DNA from: Lachnospiraceae bacterium
GTDB taxonomy: Bacteria > Bacillota > Clostridia > Lachnospirales > Lachnospiraceae
Direction of reading: 5' to 3'
Length of the DNA: 64,000 bases
NCBI GenBank assembly: GCA_015056795.1
Contig: SVFO01000006.1
Coordinates: 11,658 to 75,657, forward strand
Each line of letters starts with the position of its first letter. Within the stretch, counting starts at the first letter, position 1. Below the pieces are notes generated by a model that made no database searches, had not been told where the DNA came from, and was given only the letters and a program-made list of their open reading frames with translations. Both the position numbers and the translations under genes were made by a program. Of the stretch, positions 24,563 through 33,671 are shown piece by piece.

Positions 24563-25138
24563 ATGAAACTTCTAGAGGATAAGATTCGCCGTGAGGGGAA
24601 AATCCTTCACGGATCTGTACTGAAGGTCTCTTCGTTCTTAAATCATCAAATGGATCCTGAGCTGATTATGCAGCTAGGCGACGAATTTGCGCGCCGTTTT
24701 GCAAATGATCAAGTCAGCAAGATACTCACGATAGAGTCTTCAGGGATTGCACTTGCTCTTGCGGCAGGTGTTGCTTTGCGTGTTCCTGTAGTGTTCGCGA
24801 AAAAGCATCGCTCCAGCAATGTATTCGGTGACGTGTATCAGACAACAGTGCACTCTTATACACATGATACCGATTATAATATTGTTGTGGAGAGTGAGTT
24901 TCTTCGCTCCGGAGATCGCATTCTTTTAGTCGATGATTTCCTTGCTAACGGAAAGGCCTTGGAGGGACTGCTTGAGCTTGTCCAGCAAGCAGGCGCTGAG
25001 GTGGTTGGCGCGGGAATAGCGATTGAAAAAGGATTTCAGGAGGGAGGTTCCATGCTTCGGCAGAAGGGCCTTCGCATTGAATCCCTCGCGATCGTGGAGA
25101 AAATGGAAGGATCGGACATCTTCTTTAGAAACACGTAA
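24563..25138 (+). CDS. xpt: Xanthine phosphoribosyltransferase
   Basis: A 191-residue type I phosphoribosyltransferase that converts xanthine and PRPP to XMP. The start MKLLEDKIRREGKIL and SFLNHQMDPELIM are characteristic of Xpt. The PRPP-binding loop ILLVDDFLANGKALEGLLEL lies near residues 122-141. AKKHRSSN near residue 82 is the flexible loop that closes over the active site. It is followed 20 bases later by the purine binding-lipoprotein gene, so it opens the purine salvage operon. GAAGGTG precedes the ATG. Confidence 0.95.
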   Translation: MKLLEDKIRREGKILHGSVLKVSSFLNHQMDPELIMQLGDEFARRFANDQVSKILTIESSGIALALAAGVALRVPVVFAKKHRSSNVFGDVYQTTVHSYTHDTDYNIVVESEFLRSGDRILLVDDFLANGKALEGLLELVQQAGAEVVGAGIAIEKGFQEGGSMLRQKGLRIESLAIVEKMEGSDIFFRNT

Positions 25139-25157
25139 TTTTAGGAGGAGAAGTATT

Positions 25158-26387
25158 ATGAAAAAGAGTTTTTTACGTATTGTTTCCCTCGCAGCAGCAA
25201 GTGTGCTGGCACTGACTGGACTTTGCGGCTGTGGCGGTTCTTCTGAGGGAAAGTCAAGTGGTGCTGCAGACAAGGATTTCAAGATTGGTCTGATCTGCCT
25301 GCATGATGAGAATTCCACCTATGACTTGAACTTTATCAATTCCTTGGAAGTAGCAAAGAAGAATCTGGGCTTAAGCGATGATCAGATTCTGATTAAGAAG
25401 AACATTCCTGAGAGCAATGAGTGTAAGGAAGCTGCAGCTGACCTTGCTGACCATGGCTGCGACATCATTTTCGCAGATTCCTTTGGTCATGAGCCTTATC
25501 TGCTTGAGGCAGCTGCTGAGTATCCTGACGTTCAGTTCTGCCACGCAACTGGTACGATGGCACATACTGAGGGCAAGGACAACTTCCACAATGCATTCGC
25601 ATCCATCTACGAGGGTCGTTATGTTGCAGGTGTTGCAGCTGGCATGAAGCTGAACGAGATGATCGATGCTGGCAAGATTACTGCTGACGAAGCGATCATG
25701 GGTTATGTTGGTGCATATACCTACGCAGAGGTTATTTCCGGTTATACCTCTTTCTATCTTGGCGCTAAGTCCGTATGTCCTTCCGTAACCATGAAGGTAC
25801 AGTTTACGGGTTCCTGGTATGATGAGACCGCAGAGAAGGAAGCTGCTACCAAGCTGATTTCTTCTGGCTGCGTACTGATCTCCCAGCATGCTGACTCCAT
25901 GGGTGCTCCCACCGCATGTGAGAACGCTGGCGTACCTAATGTTTCCTACAATGGTTCTACCGTTGATGCTTGTCCCAACACCTTTATCGTAAGCTCCCGT
26001 ATCGACTGGGCTCCCTTCTATGAGTACGCAATCAAGGCTACCATGGAAGGCAAGAAGATCGAGGCTGACTGGGTTGGCAACCTTTCCACTGGTTCCGTTG
26101 CCCTGACCGCAGTAAACGAGAAGGCTGCAGCAGCCGGCACCAAGGATGCCCTTGATAAGGTAATCTCCGATCTGAAGGCAGGCAGCGTACATGTATTTGA
26201 TACCGCAAACTTCACCGTTGGCGGACAGAAGCTGGACAGCTATCAGGCAGACGTGGATACCGATGCAAATTACACTCCTGATACCGAGGTTATCAAGGAT
26301 GGTTATTTCCACGAATCCGAATATCGTTCCGCACCGTATTTTGACCTTCGCATTGATGGCATTACGACTCTGAACGAGATGTACTAA
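25158..26387 (+). CDS. BMP-family purine/nucleoside-binding lipoprotein (ABC importer)
   Basis: 409 residues from ATG 25158, seven bases after AGGAGGAG; the longer upstream frame lies inside xpt. A signal peptide ends in a lipobox with the anchor cysteine probably C25 (LCGC). The mature part is of the BMP/PnrA/TmpC type: FKIGLICLHDENSTYDLNF, CDIIFADSFGHEP, FHNAFASIYEGRYVAGVAAG, and NVSYNG near the ligand site. It would bind purine nucleosides or bases outside the membrane and deliver them to the following ABC transporter. The very uniform C- and T-ending codons suggest high expression. It resembles the NupN/BmpA components of Gram-positive nucleoside importers. Confidence 0.92.
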   Translation: MKKSFLRIVSLAAASVLALTGLCGCGGSSEGKSSGAADKDFKIGLICLHDENSTYDLNFINSLEVAKKNLGLSDDQILIKKNIPESNECKEAAADLADHGCDIIFADSFGHEPYLLEAAAEYPDVQFCHATGTMAHTEGKDNFHNAFASIYEGRYVAGVAAGMKLNEMIDAGKITADEAIMGYVGAYTYAEVISGYTSFYLGAKSVCPSVTMKVQFTGSWYDETAEKEAATKLISSGCVLISQHADSMGAPTACENAGVPNVSYNGSTVDACPNTFIVSSRIDWAPFYEYAIKATMEGKKIEADWVGNLSTGSVALTAVNEKAAAAGTKDALDKVISDLKAGSVHVFDTANFTVGGQKLDSYQADVDTDANYTPDTEVIKDGYFHESEYRSAPYFDLRIDGITTLNEMY

Positions 26388-26458
26388 ATCAAAGGTTCAG
26401 AACCAGCATTCATAAGATGACCTAGTTCTGAATTGTCATAAAACTTGGACAACCGTGC

Positions 26459-26494
26459 AGACGGACATTCTCAGAATACTGTGGATGTCCGTCT
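26459..26494 (+). promoter_or_regulatory. Intercistronic hairpin between binding protein and ATPase genes
   Basis: AGACGGACAT (26459-26468) pairs fully with ATGTCCGTCT (26485-26494) across a 16-base loop, in a 216-base spacer. There is no proper T-tract after it. It may therefore stabilise the upstream mRNA 3' end or act as a partial terminator that lowers ATPase and permease expression relative to the binding protein. A weaker pairing (TTCAGAAC/GTTCTGAA) precedes it. Confidence 0.55.
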
Positions 26495-26603
26495 TCTCGT
26501 AAGAGACTAGTTCAGGGGGCGAAATATTCTTCGCTAAAATGGAGCCGAGAGAAATGGAGCCAATCATCGCGAAGCGATTCTAATTAAGAAGGGAAAAAGA
26601 AAA

Positions 26604-28172
26604 ATGACTAAGGCGCAGCAGGGTAAAGTTCCAGCGTTACGTTTGGAAGGAATTACAAAAGAATTCGTCGGCAAGGTTGTTGCAAATGACAACATTAGCC
26701 TCAGCGTAGATCATGGGCAGATCTTATCCGTGCTTGGAGAAAATGGCAGTGGTAAGACGACGCTGATGAATATCATCGCGGGCATTTATTTCCCAGATCA
26801 TGGACATATTTATATCGACGGCGAGGAAGTTGTCATGCGTTCTCCGAAGGACGCCCTGCGCCATAACATTGGCATGATTCACCAGCATTTCAAGCTGATC
26901 GACATTTTTTCTGCCACCGAAAACATCGTACTTGGCCTTGACGAAAAGGGACGCTTGGACATGAAGCAATGTTTAAATCGCGTTAAGGAAATTGCGACGC
27001 AGTACGGGTTTGAGATTGATCCTGAGAAGAAAATCTATGAGATGTCCGTATCGGAAAAGCAGACCGTTGAAATTATCAAGGTATTATATCGCGGCGCGGA
27101 CATCCTGATCCTTGACGAGCCGACGGCTGTTTTGACGCCGCAGGAGACGGAGAAGCTGTTCAACATTCTCCGCAAGATGCGTGATGACGGAAAGGCAATC
27201 ATTATCATTACGCATAAGCTCCATGAGGTGCTTTCACTCTCCGACAGAGTTACGGTTTTATGTAAAGGCAGAAACGTTGGTACCGTAAACACGGCTAAGA
27301 CCAATGAGACGGAGCTGACGGAGTTCATGGTTGGCAAGAAGGTGATGCTGAACATCAACCGTACGATGCCAAAGGATCCGAAGCCGAGGCTTGAGGTTAA
27401 GAACCTTTGCTGTAAGGACATCGAAGGCGTTGAGGTCTTGAAGGATATCAATTTCACGGTGAATTCCGGAGAAATCTTTGGTATTGCAGGCGTTGCGGGA
27501 AGCGGACAGAGGGAGCTTCTGGAGGGCATCGCTGGATTACAGAAATGTGAGGGCGAGATCATTTACTTGGATCCTAAGACGGGTGAGACGAAGGATTTAC
27601 AGAAAAAGACGCCCCTGCAAATCCAGGAGCTCGGCGTTCGTCTTTCCTTTGTCCCCGAGGACAGACTTGGCATGGGACTTGTCGGCAACATGAGCATTGT
27701 AGACAATGTCATGCTCAGAAGCTATAATAAGGGTAAGGGCATTTTCCTTCACCGCAGTGCTCCCACGGAGCTCGCGGATAAGATCATTAAGGAGTTGGAG
27801 GTCGTGACACCTGGAAAATCGACTCCCGTTCGAAGATTGTCAGGCGGTAATGTTCAGAAGGTCTTGGTAGGGCGTGAGATTGCCGCCTCCCCGACGGTGC
27901 TGATGACGGCATATCCCGTACGAGGCCTGGACATCAATGCCTCCTACACGATTTACAATTTGCTGAACAAGCAGAAGGAGGGTGGAACCGCCGTGGTCTT
28001 CGTCGGTGAGGACCTCGACGTGCTGCTCGAGCTCTGTGACCGTATTCTCGTGCTTTGCTCTGGTAAGGTGACTGGCATTGTAGATGCCAGAACGACCACA
28101 AAAGCGGAGCTTGGTCGACTGATGACCCAAAATACAAACGACAAGGATGGTGCAAGCGATGGCCAAGGTTGA
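26604..28172 (+). CDS. ABC transporter ATP-binding protein, double domain (purine nucleoside importer)
   Basis: A 522-residue protein with two ATPase domains in tandem, as in sugar and nucleoside importers (RbsA/NupO type). Domain 1 has Walker A LGENGSGKTTLMNIIAG and the signature-Walker B region MSVSEKQTVEIIKVLYRG then ILILDEPTAVLTPQE. Domain 2 has a degenerate Walker A (GVAGSGQRELLEGIAG), the signature RRLSGGNVQKVLVGREIA and an altered Walker B (TVLMTAYPVRGLDI), usual for this class in which only one site hydrolyses ATP. It energises uptake by the two permeases that follow, and it overlaps the first permease gene. Confidence 0.94.
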   Translation: MTKAQQGKVPALRLEGITKEFVGKVVANDNISLSVDHGQILSVLGENGSGKTTLMNIIAGIYFPDHGHIYIDGEEVVMRSPKDALRHNIGMIHQHFKLIDIFSATENIVLGLDEKGRLDMKQCLNRVKEIATQYGFEIDPEKKIYEMSVSEKQTVEIIKVLYRGADILILDEPTAVLTPQETEKLFNILRKMRDDGKAIIIITHKLHEVLSLSDRVTVLCKGRNVGTVNTAKTNETELTEFMVGKKVMLNINRTMPKDPKPRLEVKNLCCKDIEGVEVLKDINFTVNSGEIFGIAGVAGSGQRELLEGIAGLQKCEGEIIYLDPKTGETKDLQKKTPLQIQELGVRLSFVPEDRLGMGLVGNMSIVDNVMLRSYNKGKGIFLHRSAPTELADKIIKELEVVTPGKSTPVRRLSGGNVQKVLVGREIAASPTVLMTAYPVRGLDINASYTIYNLLNKQKEGGTAVVFVGEDLDVLLELCDRILVLCSGKVTGIVDARTTTKAELGRLMTQNTNDKDGASDGQG

Positions 28173-29262
28173 ACATAAAGTCAAGGAACCATTGATACAT
28201 ATCACAAAGCGAAGCCGCATCACCATATGGAAGGCGTGGTTGATCCGAATTGCGGCAGTCGCTTTGGCACTGGTGGTCAGCGGCATCGTTGCCTATTTGG
28301 TCACGAGCGAGAATCCCCTGCGAATCTATGCCGTCATCATTGATGGTACGTTTGGAACTTCACGAAGATTTTGGGGCATGCTGCAGAATCTTGCCATGCT
28401 GCTTTGCGTATCCCTTGGTGTTACGCCCGCCTTCCGCATGCGCTTTTGGAATATCGGCGCGGAGGGTCAGGTACTGATTGGCGGACTTGCCTGTGCAGCA
28501 TGTATGATCCTGTTCGGCGATAAGCTGCCGAACGCCGTCTTGATTATCGTCATGATCATTGCGAGCCTTGCGGCAGGAGCCATTTGGGCGTTTATTCCCG
28601 CATTCTTCCGCGCAAATTGGAATACCAATGAGACGCTGTTTACGCTGATGATGAACTATATTGCCATCCAGCTGGTGTCCTTTTTCACCTACAAGTGGTC
28701 TGTGCCGAAGGGCTCTGGTCAGATTGGCGTCATCAACAGGACGACGCACGCAGGATGGCTTCCCGTGATTGCAGGAAAGAACCATCTGCTCAATATTATT
28801 ATCGTGCTGGTCCTGACCATCGTGCTTTACATTTACCTTTGGTACAGCAGGCAGGGCTATGAGATCGCGGTTGTCGGTGAGAGTGAGAACACGGCCAGAT
28901 ACATTGGTTTATCCGTGAAGAAGGTCATTCTCCGCACCATGCTGATTTCCGGTGCCGTCTGCGGACTGACGGGACTTCTTCTGGTTGCAGGCACTGACCA
29001 CACGATTTCCCGTGAGACGGCAGCAGGAAGAGGCTTCACGGCAATCATGGTTGCCTGGCTTGCCAAGTTTAATCCCCTGGTGATGCTCCTGACTTCGTTC
29101 CTGATTGCATTCCTCGAAAAGGGTTCGACGGAGATTTCAACCACCTTCGGGTTAAATGAATCCTTCTCGGACATCATTACGGGTATTATCATTTTCTTCA
29201 TCATCGGCAGTGAGTTCTTTATTCAGTATCAACTGAAATTCAGGGAAAAGGAGGAAAAATAA
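28159..29262 (+). CDS. ABC transporter permease (purine nucleoside importer, subunit 1)
   Basis: 367 residues from ATG 28159, preceded by AAGGATGG, overlapping the ATPase end by 14 bases; ATG 28147 is the alternative. It is of the BPD_transp_2 (branched-chain amino acid/ribose permease) type with about nine membrane helices. The motif FWNIGAEGQVLIGGLAC is near residue 100 and the ATPase-contact loop AVGES-like segment VVGESENTARYIGLSV near 240. It corresponds to the NupP/YufP position of the operon. Confidence 0.92.
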   Translation: MAKVEHKVKEPLIHITKRSRITIWKAWLIRIAAVALALVVSGIVAYLVTSENPLRIYAVIIDGTFGTSRRFWGMLQNLAMLLCVSLGVTPAFRMRFWNIGAEGQVLIGGLACAACMILFGDKLPNAVLIIVMIIASLAAGAIWAFIPAFFRANWNTNETLFTLMMNYIAIQLVSFFTYKWSVPKGSGQIGVINRTTHAGWLPVIAGKNHLLNIIIVLVLTIVLYIYLWYSRQGYEIAVVGESENTARYIGLSVKKVILRTMLISGAVCGLTGLLLVAGTDHTISRETAAGRGFTAIMVAWLAKFNPLVMLLTSFLIAFLEKGSTEISTTFGLNESFSDIITGIIIFFIIGSEFFIQYQLKFREKEEK

Positions 29263-30240
29263 ATGTGGGCTGCATTTATACGACGTGCAATCATGCAGGG
29301 CATTCCCCTTTTATATGGCTCCACGGGTGAGATCCTGACGGAGAAATCCGGTAACCTGAACCTTGGTATCCCTGGAATTATGTATGTCGGCGGCATCGGC
29401 GGCGTGATTGGTGCATTCCTTTATGAGCAGCATGCCTCCACGCTGAATCCCCTGCTTGCCGTTTTGATTCCCTTGCTGTGCTCCATGCTAGGATCCCTGC
29501 TCATGGGACTGCTATACTGCTTCCTGACTGTTACCATGAGGGCAAATCAGAACGTAACGGGTCTTGCCATGACGACCTTTGGTGTGGGCGTTGGTAACTT
29601 TTACGGCGGCTCCCTTGCAAAGCTTGCAGGAAGCGACGTTCCTTCGATCAACCTGACGGCAACCAGTAGTTATTTTAGGGCATCCCTTCCCTTTGCCGAC
29701 AAGCTTGGATGGTTTGGGGAAATCTTCCTTTCCCACAGCTTCTTGGCTTATCTCGCAATTATCATGGCGCTGGTATCCTCCTTCTTTCTGGTAAAGACCC
29801 ACAGCGGACTTCGCCTGCGTGCGGTAGGAGAGAGCCCTGCCACGGCAGATGCGGCAGGTGTCAATGTCGCAAGATACAAATATTTCGCAACCTGTATTGG
29901 TAGCGTGATTGCTGGTTTGGGTGGTTTGTATTATGTCATGGACTATGCAAACGGCGTATGGTCGAATGATGGATTTGGTGATCGTGGCTGGCTTGCCATC
30001 GCACTGGTTATCTTTGCCGTATGGAAGCCAAATTACAGCATCCTGGGCTCCATCCTTTTTGGAGGCCTCTACATCATCCACAATTACATCCCGAATCTGG
30101 ACGTCAGCGGACAGGAGCTCTTTAAGATGCTTCCCTACGTGGTAACCATCCTGTTCCTGATCGTGACGAGCATTGGAAAGAAGCGCGAGGCACAGCCGCC
30201 TGCATCCCTGGGACTTCCTTACTTCCGAGAGGATCGCTAA
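29263..30240 (+). CDS. ABC transporter permease (purine nucleoside importer, subunit 2)
   Basis: A 325-residue membrane protein whose ATG directly follows the previous stop. It has the paired-permease pattern LYGSTGEILTEKSGNLNLGI PG at the start, about nine helices, and the conserved loop RLRAVGESPATADAAGVNV near residue 185. It forms the heterodimeric channel with the preceding subunit, corresponding to NupQ/YufQ. The downstream guanine deaminase gene follows after 37 bases with AAGGAGGG, so uptake is linked to base salvage. Confidence 0.92.
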   Translation: MWAAFIRRAIMQGIPLLYGSTGEILTEKSGNLNLGIPGIMYVGGIGGVIGAFLYEQHASTLNPLLAVLIPLLCSMLGSLLMGLLYCFLTVTMRANQNVTGLAMTTFGVGVGNFYGGSLAKLAGSDVPSINLTATSSYFRASLPFADKLGWFGEIFLSHSFLAYLAIIMALVSSFFLVKTHSGLRLRAVGESPATADAAGVNVARYKYFATCIGSVIAGLGGLYYVMDYANGVWSNDGFGDRGWLAIALVIFAVWKPNYSILGSILFGGLYIIHNYIPNLDVSGQELFKMLPYVVTILFLIVTSIGKKREAQPPASLGLPYFREDR

Positions 30241-30277
30241 AAAGGCGGTGTATGGGTTTGGTTCATAAGGAGGGCGT

Positions 30278-30721
30278 ATGAGCGAATATATGAAAATGGC
30301 AATTAAGGAAGCCTCTTTTGGAATTCGGCATGGGCACGGCGGCCCCTTCGGCAGTGTCATTGTCAAGGATGGCAAGATTGTTGGCAAGGGTCACAATGAG
30401 GTGCTTCATCAGCAGGATCCAACCTGCCACGGCGAGGTCATGGCGATTCATGATGCCTGTAAAACGCTGGGAACCTTTGACCTGACAGGCTGTGAGCTTT
30501 ATACGACGGCGCAGCCCTGCCCGATGTGCCTCGGTGCCATCATGTGGTCAAACATCAAGAAGTATTATTACGGCTGCACGATTTATGATACGGAGAACAT
30601 TGGCTTCCGAGATGCCGTGTTTTACAACAATCCTGAGTTTGTGGCAGAGCAGATAGATCACGAGGAATGTCTTGACTTGTTTCAGGAGTACCAATCGATA
30701 CAGGACAGGAAACTATACTAA
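30278..30721 (+). CDS. guaD: Nucleoside/base deaminase, probable guanine deaminase
   Basis: A 147-residue zinc-dependent deaminase of the cytidine/deoxycytidylate deaminase fold. The zinc site is H51 with catalytic E53 in CHGEVMAIHDA, plus C81 and C84 in QPCPMCLGAIMW. The start MSEYMKMAIKEA and the GGPFGSVIVKDGKIVGKGHN strand match guanine deaminase and tRNA adenosine deaminase-like proteins. IGFRDAVFYN at the end and the neighbourhood (xpt, purine importer) favour guanine deaminase, which makes xanthine for Xpt. A typical HAE is here HGE. tRNA adenosine deaminase is the main alternative but does not fit the operon. Confidence 0.85.
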   Translation: MSEYMKMAIKEASFGIRHGHGGPFGSVIVKDGKIVGKGHNEVLHQQDPTCHGEVMAIHDACKTLGTFDLTGCELYTTAQPCPMCLGAIMWSNIKKYYYGCTIYDTENIGFRDAVFYNNPEFVAEQIDHEECLDLFQEYQSIQDRKLY

Positions 30722-30743
30722 AGCATACAAGGAGATGGAAGTT

Positions 30744-31910
30744 ATGGAGAAAAAGCTTACGCTGGCATTGCCAAAAAGAGTGGATACGAACAATGCGGAA
30801 CAGGTGGCTCGGGAGCTCAATGCCGCCATTGCTGAGGGCGACGCCGGCAAGGGGATCGTTTTGGATGCGGATGCTTTGGAATACATTTCAAGTGCGGGAC
30901 TGAGGGTGCTGCTTGCCCTGAAAAAGAGTCATGCAGACTTGACCGTGGTCAACGTGTCGCGTGACGTGTATGACATTTTTGAGACGACGGGCTTTGACCA
31001 GATTCTTGGCGTACAGAAAAAGAAGCGGGTGGTTTCCGTAGAGGGCTGCGAGGTGATAGGCGAGGGAGGCTGCGGTACGGTTTATCGCATAGATCCTGAA
31101 ACCATCATCAAGGTTTACCGCGACGCGACGGAGGAGACCTTAGACGAAATCGAAAATGAAAAGAATATGGCCAAGCTGGCTCTGGTAAGCGGGATTCCGA
31201 CTGCCATTTCCTATGACATTGTCCGCGTGGGGGATTCCTATGGCGCGGTTTTTGAACTCCTGAATGCCGTGACCTTTAATGACATGGTCATCAAAAGGCC
31301 GGAGGATCTGGAGACAATCGTCCGGCAGTTTATCGCCTTCGTAAAGCTGATTCATCATACGGAGATCGTGGATCCGGCCGTCCCTTCCGCAAAGAAAAAA
31401 TTTTATCGATATCTGGACAACGTCCGGACAATTCTTGGAGAGCCCTTGTATGAAAAGCTTCGCGGCATGGTTGAGAAGATTCGGGACAGCCATAAGGTGG
31501 TGCATGGCGATCTGCAGATGAAGAATGTCATGCTGGTGGATGGAGAGCCGATGCTGATTGACATGGATACCTTAAGCACGGGTGATTTCATCTTTGATTT
31601 ACAGGCACTTTATGTTACTTATATCGCGTATTCGGAGGATGAACCGGAAAACCCCATGAATTTCCTTGGAATTAGCTGTGAAACCGCGCACGAAATATGG
31701 GAGAAGATTTTTGCCTATTATTTTGAGGATGGATATCCCGGGGGCAAGGAGACAGTGCTTCAAAAGATTCAGATTCTGGCATATATCCGTTTCATGTCCA
31801 TGATTGCCGTCGACAAGGACGCGGATACGCCGCTTAGCAAGCTGCGGATCGAGCATTCGAGGCAAAAGCTTGATGCGCTTACTAAGTTGTATGACGACTT
31901 AAATATCTGA
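30744..31910 (+). CDS. STAS domain fused to a phosphotransferase-like kinase
   Basis: 388 residues from ATG 30744, nine bases after AAGGAG. Residues 1-95 are a STAS/anti-sigma-factor-antagonist domain (VLDADALEYISSAGLRVLLAL), including the serine pair around the usual phosphorylation site. Residues 105-388 are an aminoglycoside/choline-kinase-like domain: GCEVIGEGGCGTVYRID as glycine loop, IKVYRD with the lysine, HGDLQMKNVML (D256) as catalytic loop and LIDMD (D273) as metal-binding aspartate. The combination could sense a state through phosphorylation of its own STAS domain. It follows the purine salvage genes and ends at a strong terminator. Its target is unknown. Confidence 0.85.
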   Translation: MEKKLTLALPKRVDTNNAEQVARELNAAIAEGDAGKGIVLDADALEYISSAGLRVLLALKKSHADLTVVNVSRDVYDIFETTGFDQILGVQKKKRVVSVEGCEVIGEGGCGTVYRIDPETIIKVYRDATEETLDEIENEKNMAKLALVSGIPTAISYDIVRVGDSYGAVFELLNAVTFNDMVIKRPEDLETIVRQFIAFVKLIHHTEIVDPAVPSAKKKFYRYLDNVRTILGEPLYEKLRGMVEKIRDSHKVVHGDLQMKNVMLVDGEPMLIDMDTLSTGDFIFDLQALYVTYIAYSEDEPENPMNFLGISCETAHEIWEKIFAYYFEDGYPGGKETVLQKIQILAYIRFMSMIAVDKDADTPLSKLRIEHSRQKLDALTKLYDDLNI

Positions 31911-31942
31911 TTTATTTCATAGTCTTTTTATGAATGCTTAAG

Positions 31943-31975
31943 AAAGCCCACTTTACAAGAAAGTGGGCTTTTGTT
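31943..31975 (+). terminator. Rho-independent terminator
   Basis: AAAGCCCACTTT (31943-31954), loop ACAAG, and AAAGTGGGCTTT (31960-31971) form a perfect 12-base-pair stem followed by TTGTT. It closes the purine salvage/STAS-kinase operon 33 bases after the stop. Confidence 0.9.
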
Positions 31976-32049
31976 AGAATATAAGACATGACGGATCACG
32001 GAGAAGACACAGGATAAGCATTCGAGAATAGAGAGGTTTGGAAGGCTGC

Positions 32050-33600
32050 ATGGCAAATAAGAATGATGACGACATGAAAATATTAAACTTTCGGGAAGAT
32101 TTTGAGGACGAGTCGGGCAAGGGCTTCGATGATCAGGGGGATGATGCTGCGACGGGCAAGGCCTCGGATGCTCACGGCGATGCTTCGGCAACCACGCGCG
32201 CAGGCAAGGGCGAGAACGAGGATTACGAGGACGTCTGCTTTATCTGCCGTAGGCCAGAGAGCAAGGCGGGGCGTATGTTTAAGTTGCCCAACCATATTTG
32301 CGTATGCGATGATTGCATGCATAAGACGATGGATACCGTGAGCCAGTTTGATTATCAGGGCATGCTGAATCACCCCGTGAATCCGCAGGGAAATGATTCG
32401 GAGCAGGGTTTTCCCAAGGGGTTCCCGAAGATCAGCTTTGTCAATCTGGCAGACCTGCAGGGCGACGGCGGCATCCCGAATAAGCAAAAGCTCAAGAAAA
32501 AGAAGGCAAATCAGACGCCGGCCATTGATATCAAGAACATTCCAGCACCGCATAAGATCAAGGCAAGCCTGGATGAGTATGTCGTAGGGCAGGAGCATGC
32601 CAAAAAGGTGATCTCCGTTGCGGTTTATAATCATTATAAGCGTGTGGCGACGAACACCATGGACGAGATCGAGATCGAGAAGTCAAACATGCTGATGATC
32701 GGACCGACCGGCTGCGGCAAGACCTATCTGGTAAGGACGCTGGCAAAGCTTCTTGACGTGCCGCTGGCGATTGCGGATGCAACCTCCCTGACGGAGGCGG
32801 GCTACATCGGTGATGACATTGAGAGCGTCGTAAGTAAGCTTCTTGCGGCTGCGGACAATGACGTTGAAAAGGCTGAGCGCGGCATCATTTTTATTGATGA
32901 GATTGATAAGATCGCAAAGAAAAAGGAGACCAGAAGCCGTGACGTCTCCGGCGAAAGCGTGCAGCAGGGCATGCTAAAGCTTCTGGAGGGCGCGGAGGTT
33001 GAGGTGCCCGTCGGAGCAAACAGCAAGAACGCCATGGTACCTCTGGCAACGGTGAATACGCGAAACATTCTCTTTATCTGCGGCGGTGCCTTCCCTGATT
33101 TGGATGGCATCATTAAGGAGCGACTGACAAAGACGGCATCGATCGGGTTTGGCGCGGATCTGAAGGATAAATATGACAATGACAAGAACCTGCTGTCGAA
33201 GGTGACGGTGGAGGATCTTCGGAATTTCGGCATGATCCCTGAGTTCCTCGGGAGACTCCCTGTGATTTATTCGCTGGATAGCCTGACGAAGGAGATGCTG
33301 GTAAAGATTCTGAAGGAGCCCAAGAACGCGATTTTGAAGCAGTATCAAAAGCTCCTGGAGCTCGACGAGGTGAAGCTGCAGTTTACGGATGGCGCGCTGG
33401 AGGCGATTGCGGAGAAGGCCATGAAGCGGGATACGGGCGCGAGAGCGCTGCGTTCCATCATCGAGGAGTTCATGCTCGACATTATGTATGAGATTCCGAA
33501 GGATGACAACATTGGCAAGGTCACCATCACCAGGGAGTACATCGAGGGTACGGGCGGCCCCGTGATTGAGATTCGGGGTGGCGCGGAGACACAGGAATAA
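32050..33600 (+). CDS. clpX: ATP-dependent Clp protease ATP-binding subunit ClpX (long form)
   Basis: 516 residues from ATG 32050, versus 400-430 for usual ClpX. Residues 1-60 are an extra acidic, low-complexity extension. The ClpX zinc-binding domain has C63, C66, C86 and C89. A linker of about 60 residues rich in lysine and glycine precedes the AAA+ module: LDEYVVGQEHAKKVISVAVY, Walker A GPTGCGKT (218-225), Walker B IIFIDEIDKI, the sensor-type R of RDVSGESVQQGMLKLLEG, and VGFGAD-like SIGFGADL. The C-terminal domain IEEFMLDIMYEIP is intact. It unfolds substrates for ClpP, but no clpP or trigger factor gene is adjacent, so this may be a second ClpX. Confidence 0.92.
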   Translation: MANKNDDDMKILNFREDFEDESGKGFDDQGDDAATGKASDAHGDASATTRAGKGENEDYEDVCFICRRPESKAGRMFKLPNHICVCDDCMHKTMDTVSQFDYQGMLNHPVNPQGNDSEQGFPKGFPKISFVNLADLQGDGGIPNKQKLKKKKANQTPAIDIKNIPAPHKIKASLDEYVVGQEHAKKVISVAVYNHYKRVATNTMDEIEIEKSNMLMIGPTGCGKTYLVRTLAKLLDVPLAIADATSLTEAGYIGDDIESVVSKLLAAADNDVEKAERGIIFIDEIDKIAKKKETRSRDVSGESVQQGMLKLLEGAEVEVPVGANSKNAMVPLATVNTRNILFICGGAFPDLDGIIKERLTKTASIGFGADLKDKYDNDKNLLSKVTVEDLRNFGMIPEFLGRLPVIYSLDSLTKEMLVKILKEPKNAILKQYQKLLELDEVKLQFTDGALEAIAEKAMKRDTGARALRSIIEEFMLDIMYEIPKDDNIGKVTITREYIEGTGGPVIEIRGGAETQE

Positions 33601-33620
33601 CAGGCAGAAGGGTGAAAGAA

Positions 33621-33649
33621 AGGGGCTTGCTTAGGGCATGCCCCTTTTT
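33621..33649 (+). terminator. Rho-independent terminator of clpX
   Basis: AGGGGC (33621-33626) pairs with GCCCCT (33640-33645), extended inside by TGC/GCA, followed by TTTTT. It lies about 20 bases after the clpX stop and just ahead of the PH-domain gene's ribosome binding site. Confidence 0.8.
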
Positions 33650-33671
33650 CAGTGATTTTGGGAGGATGCGT

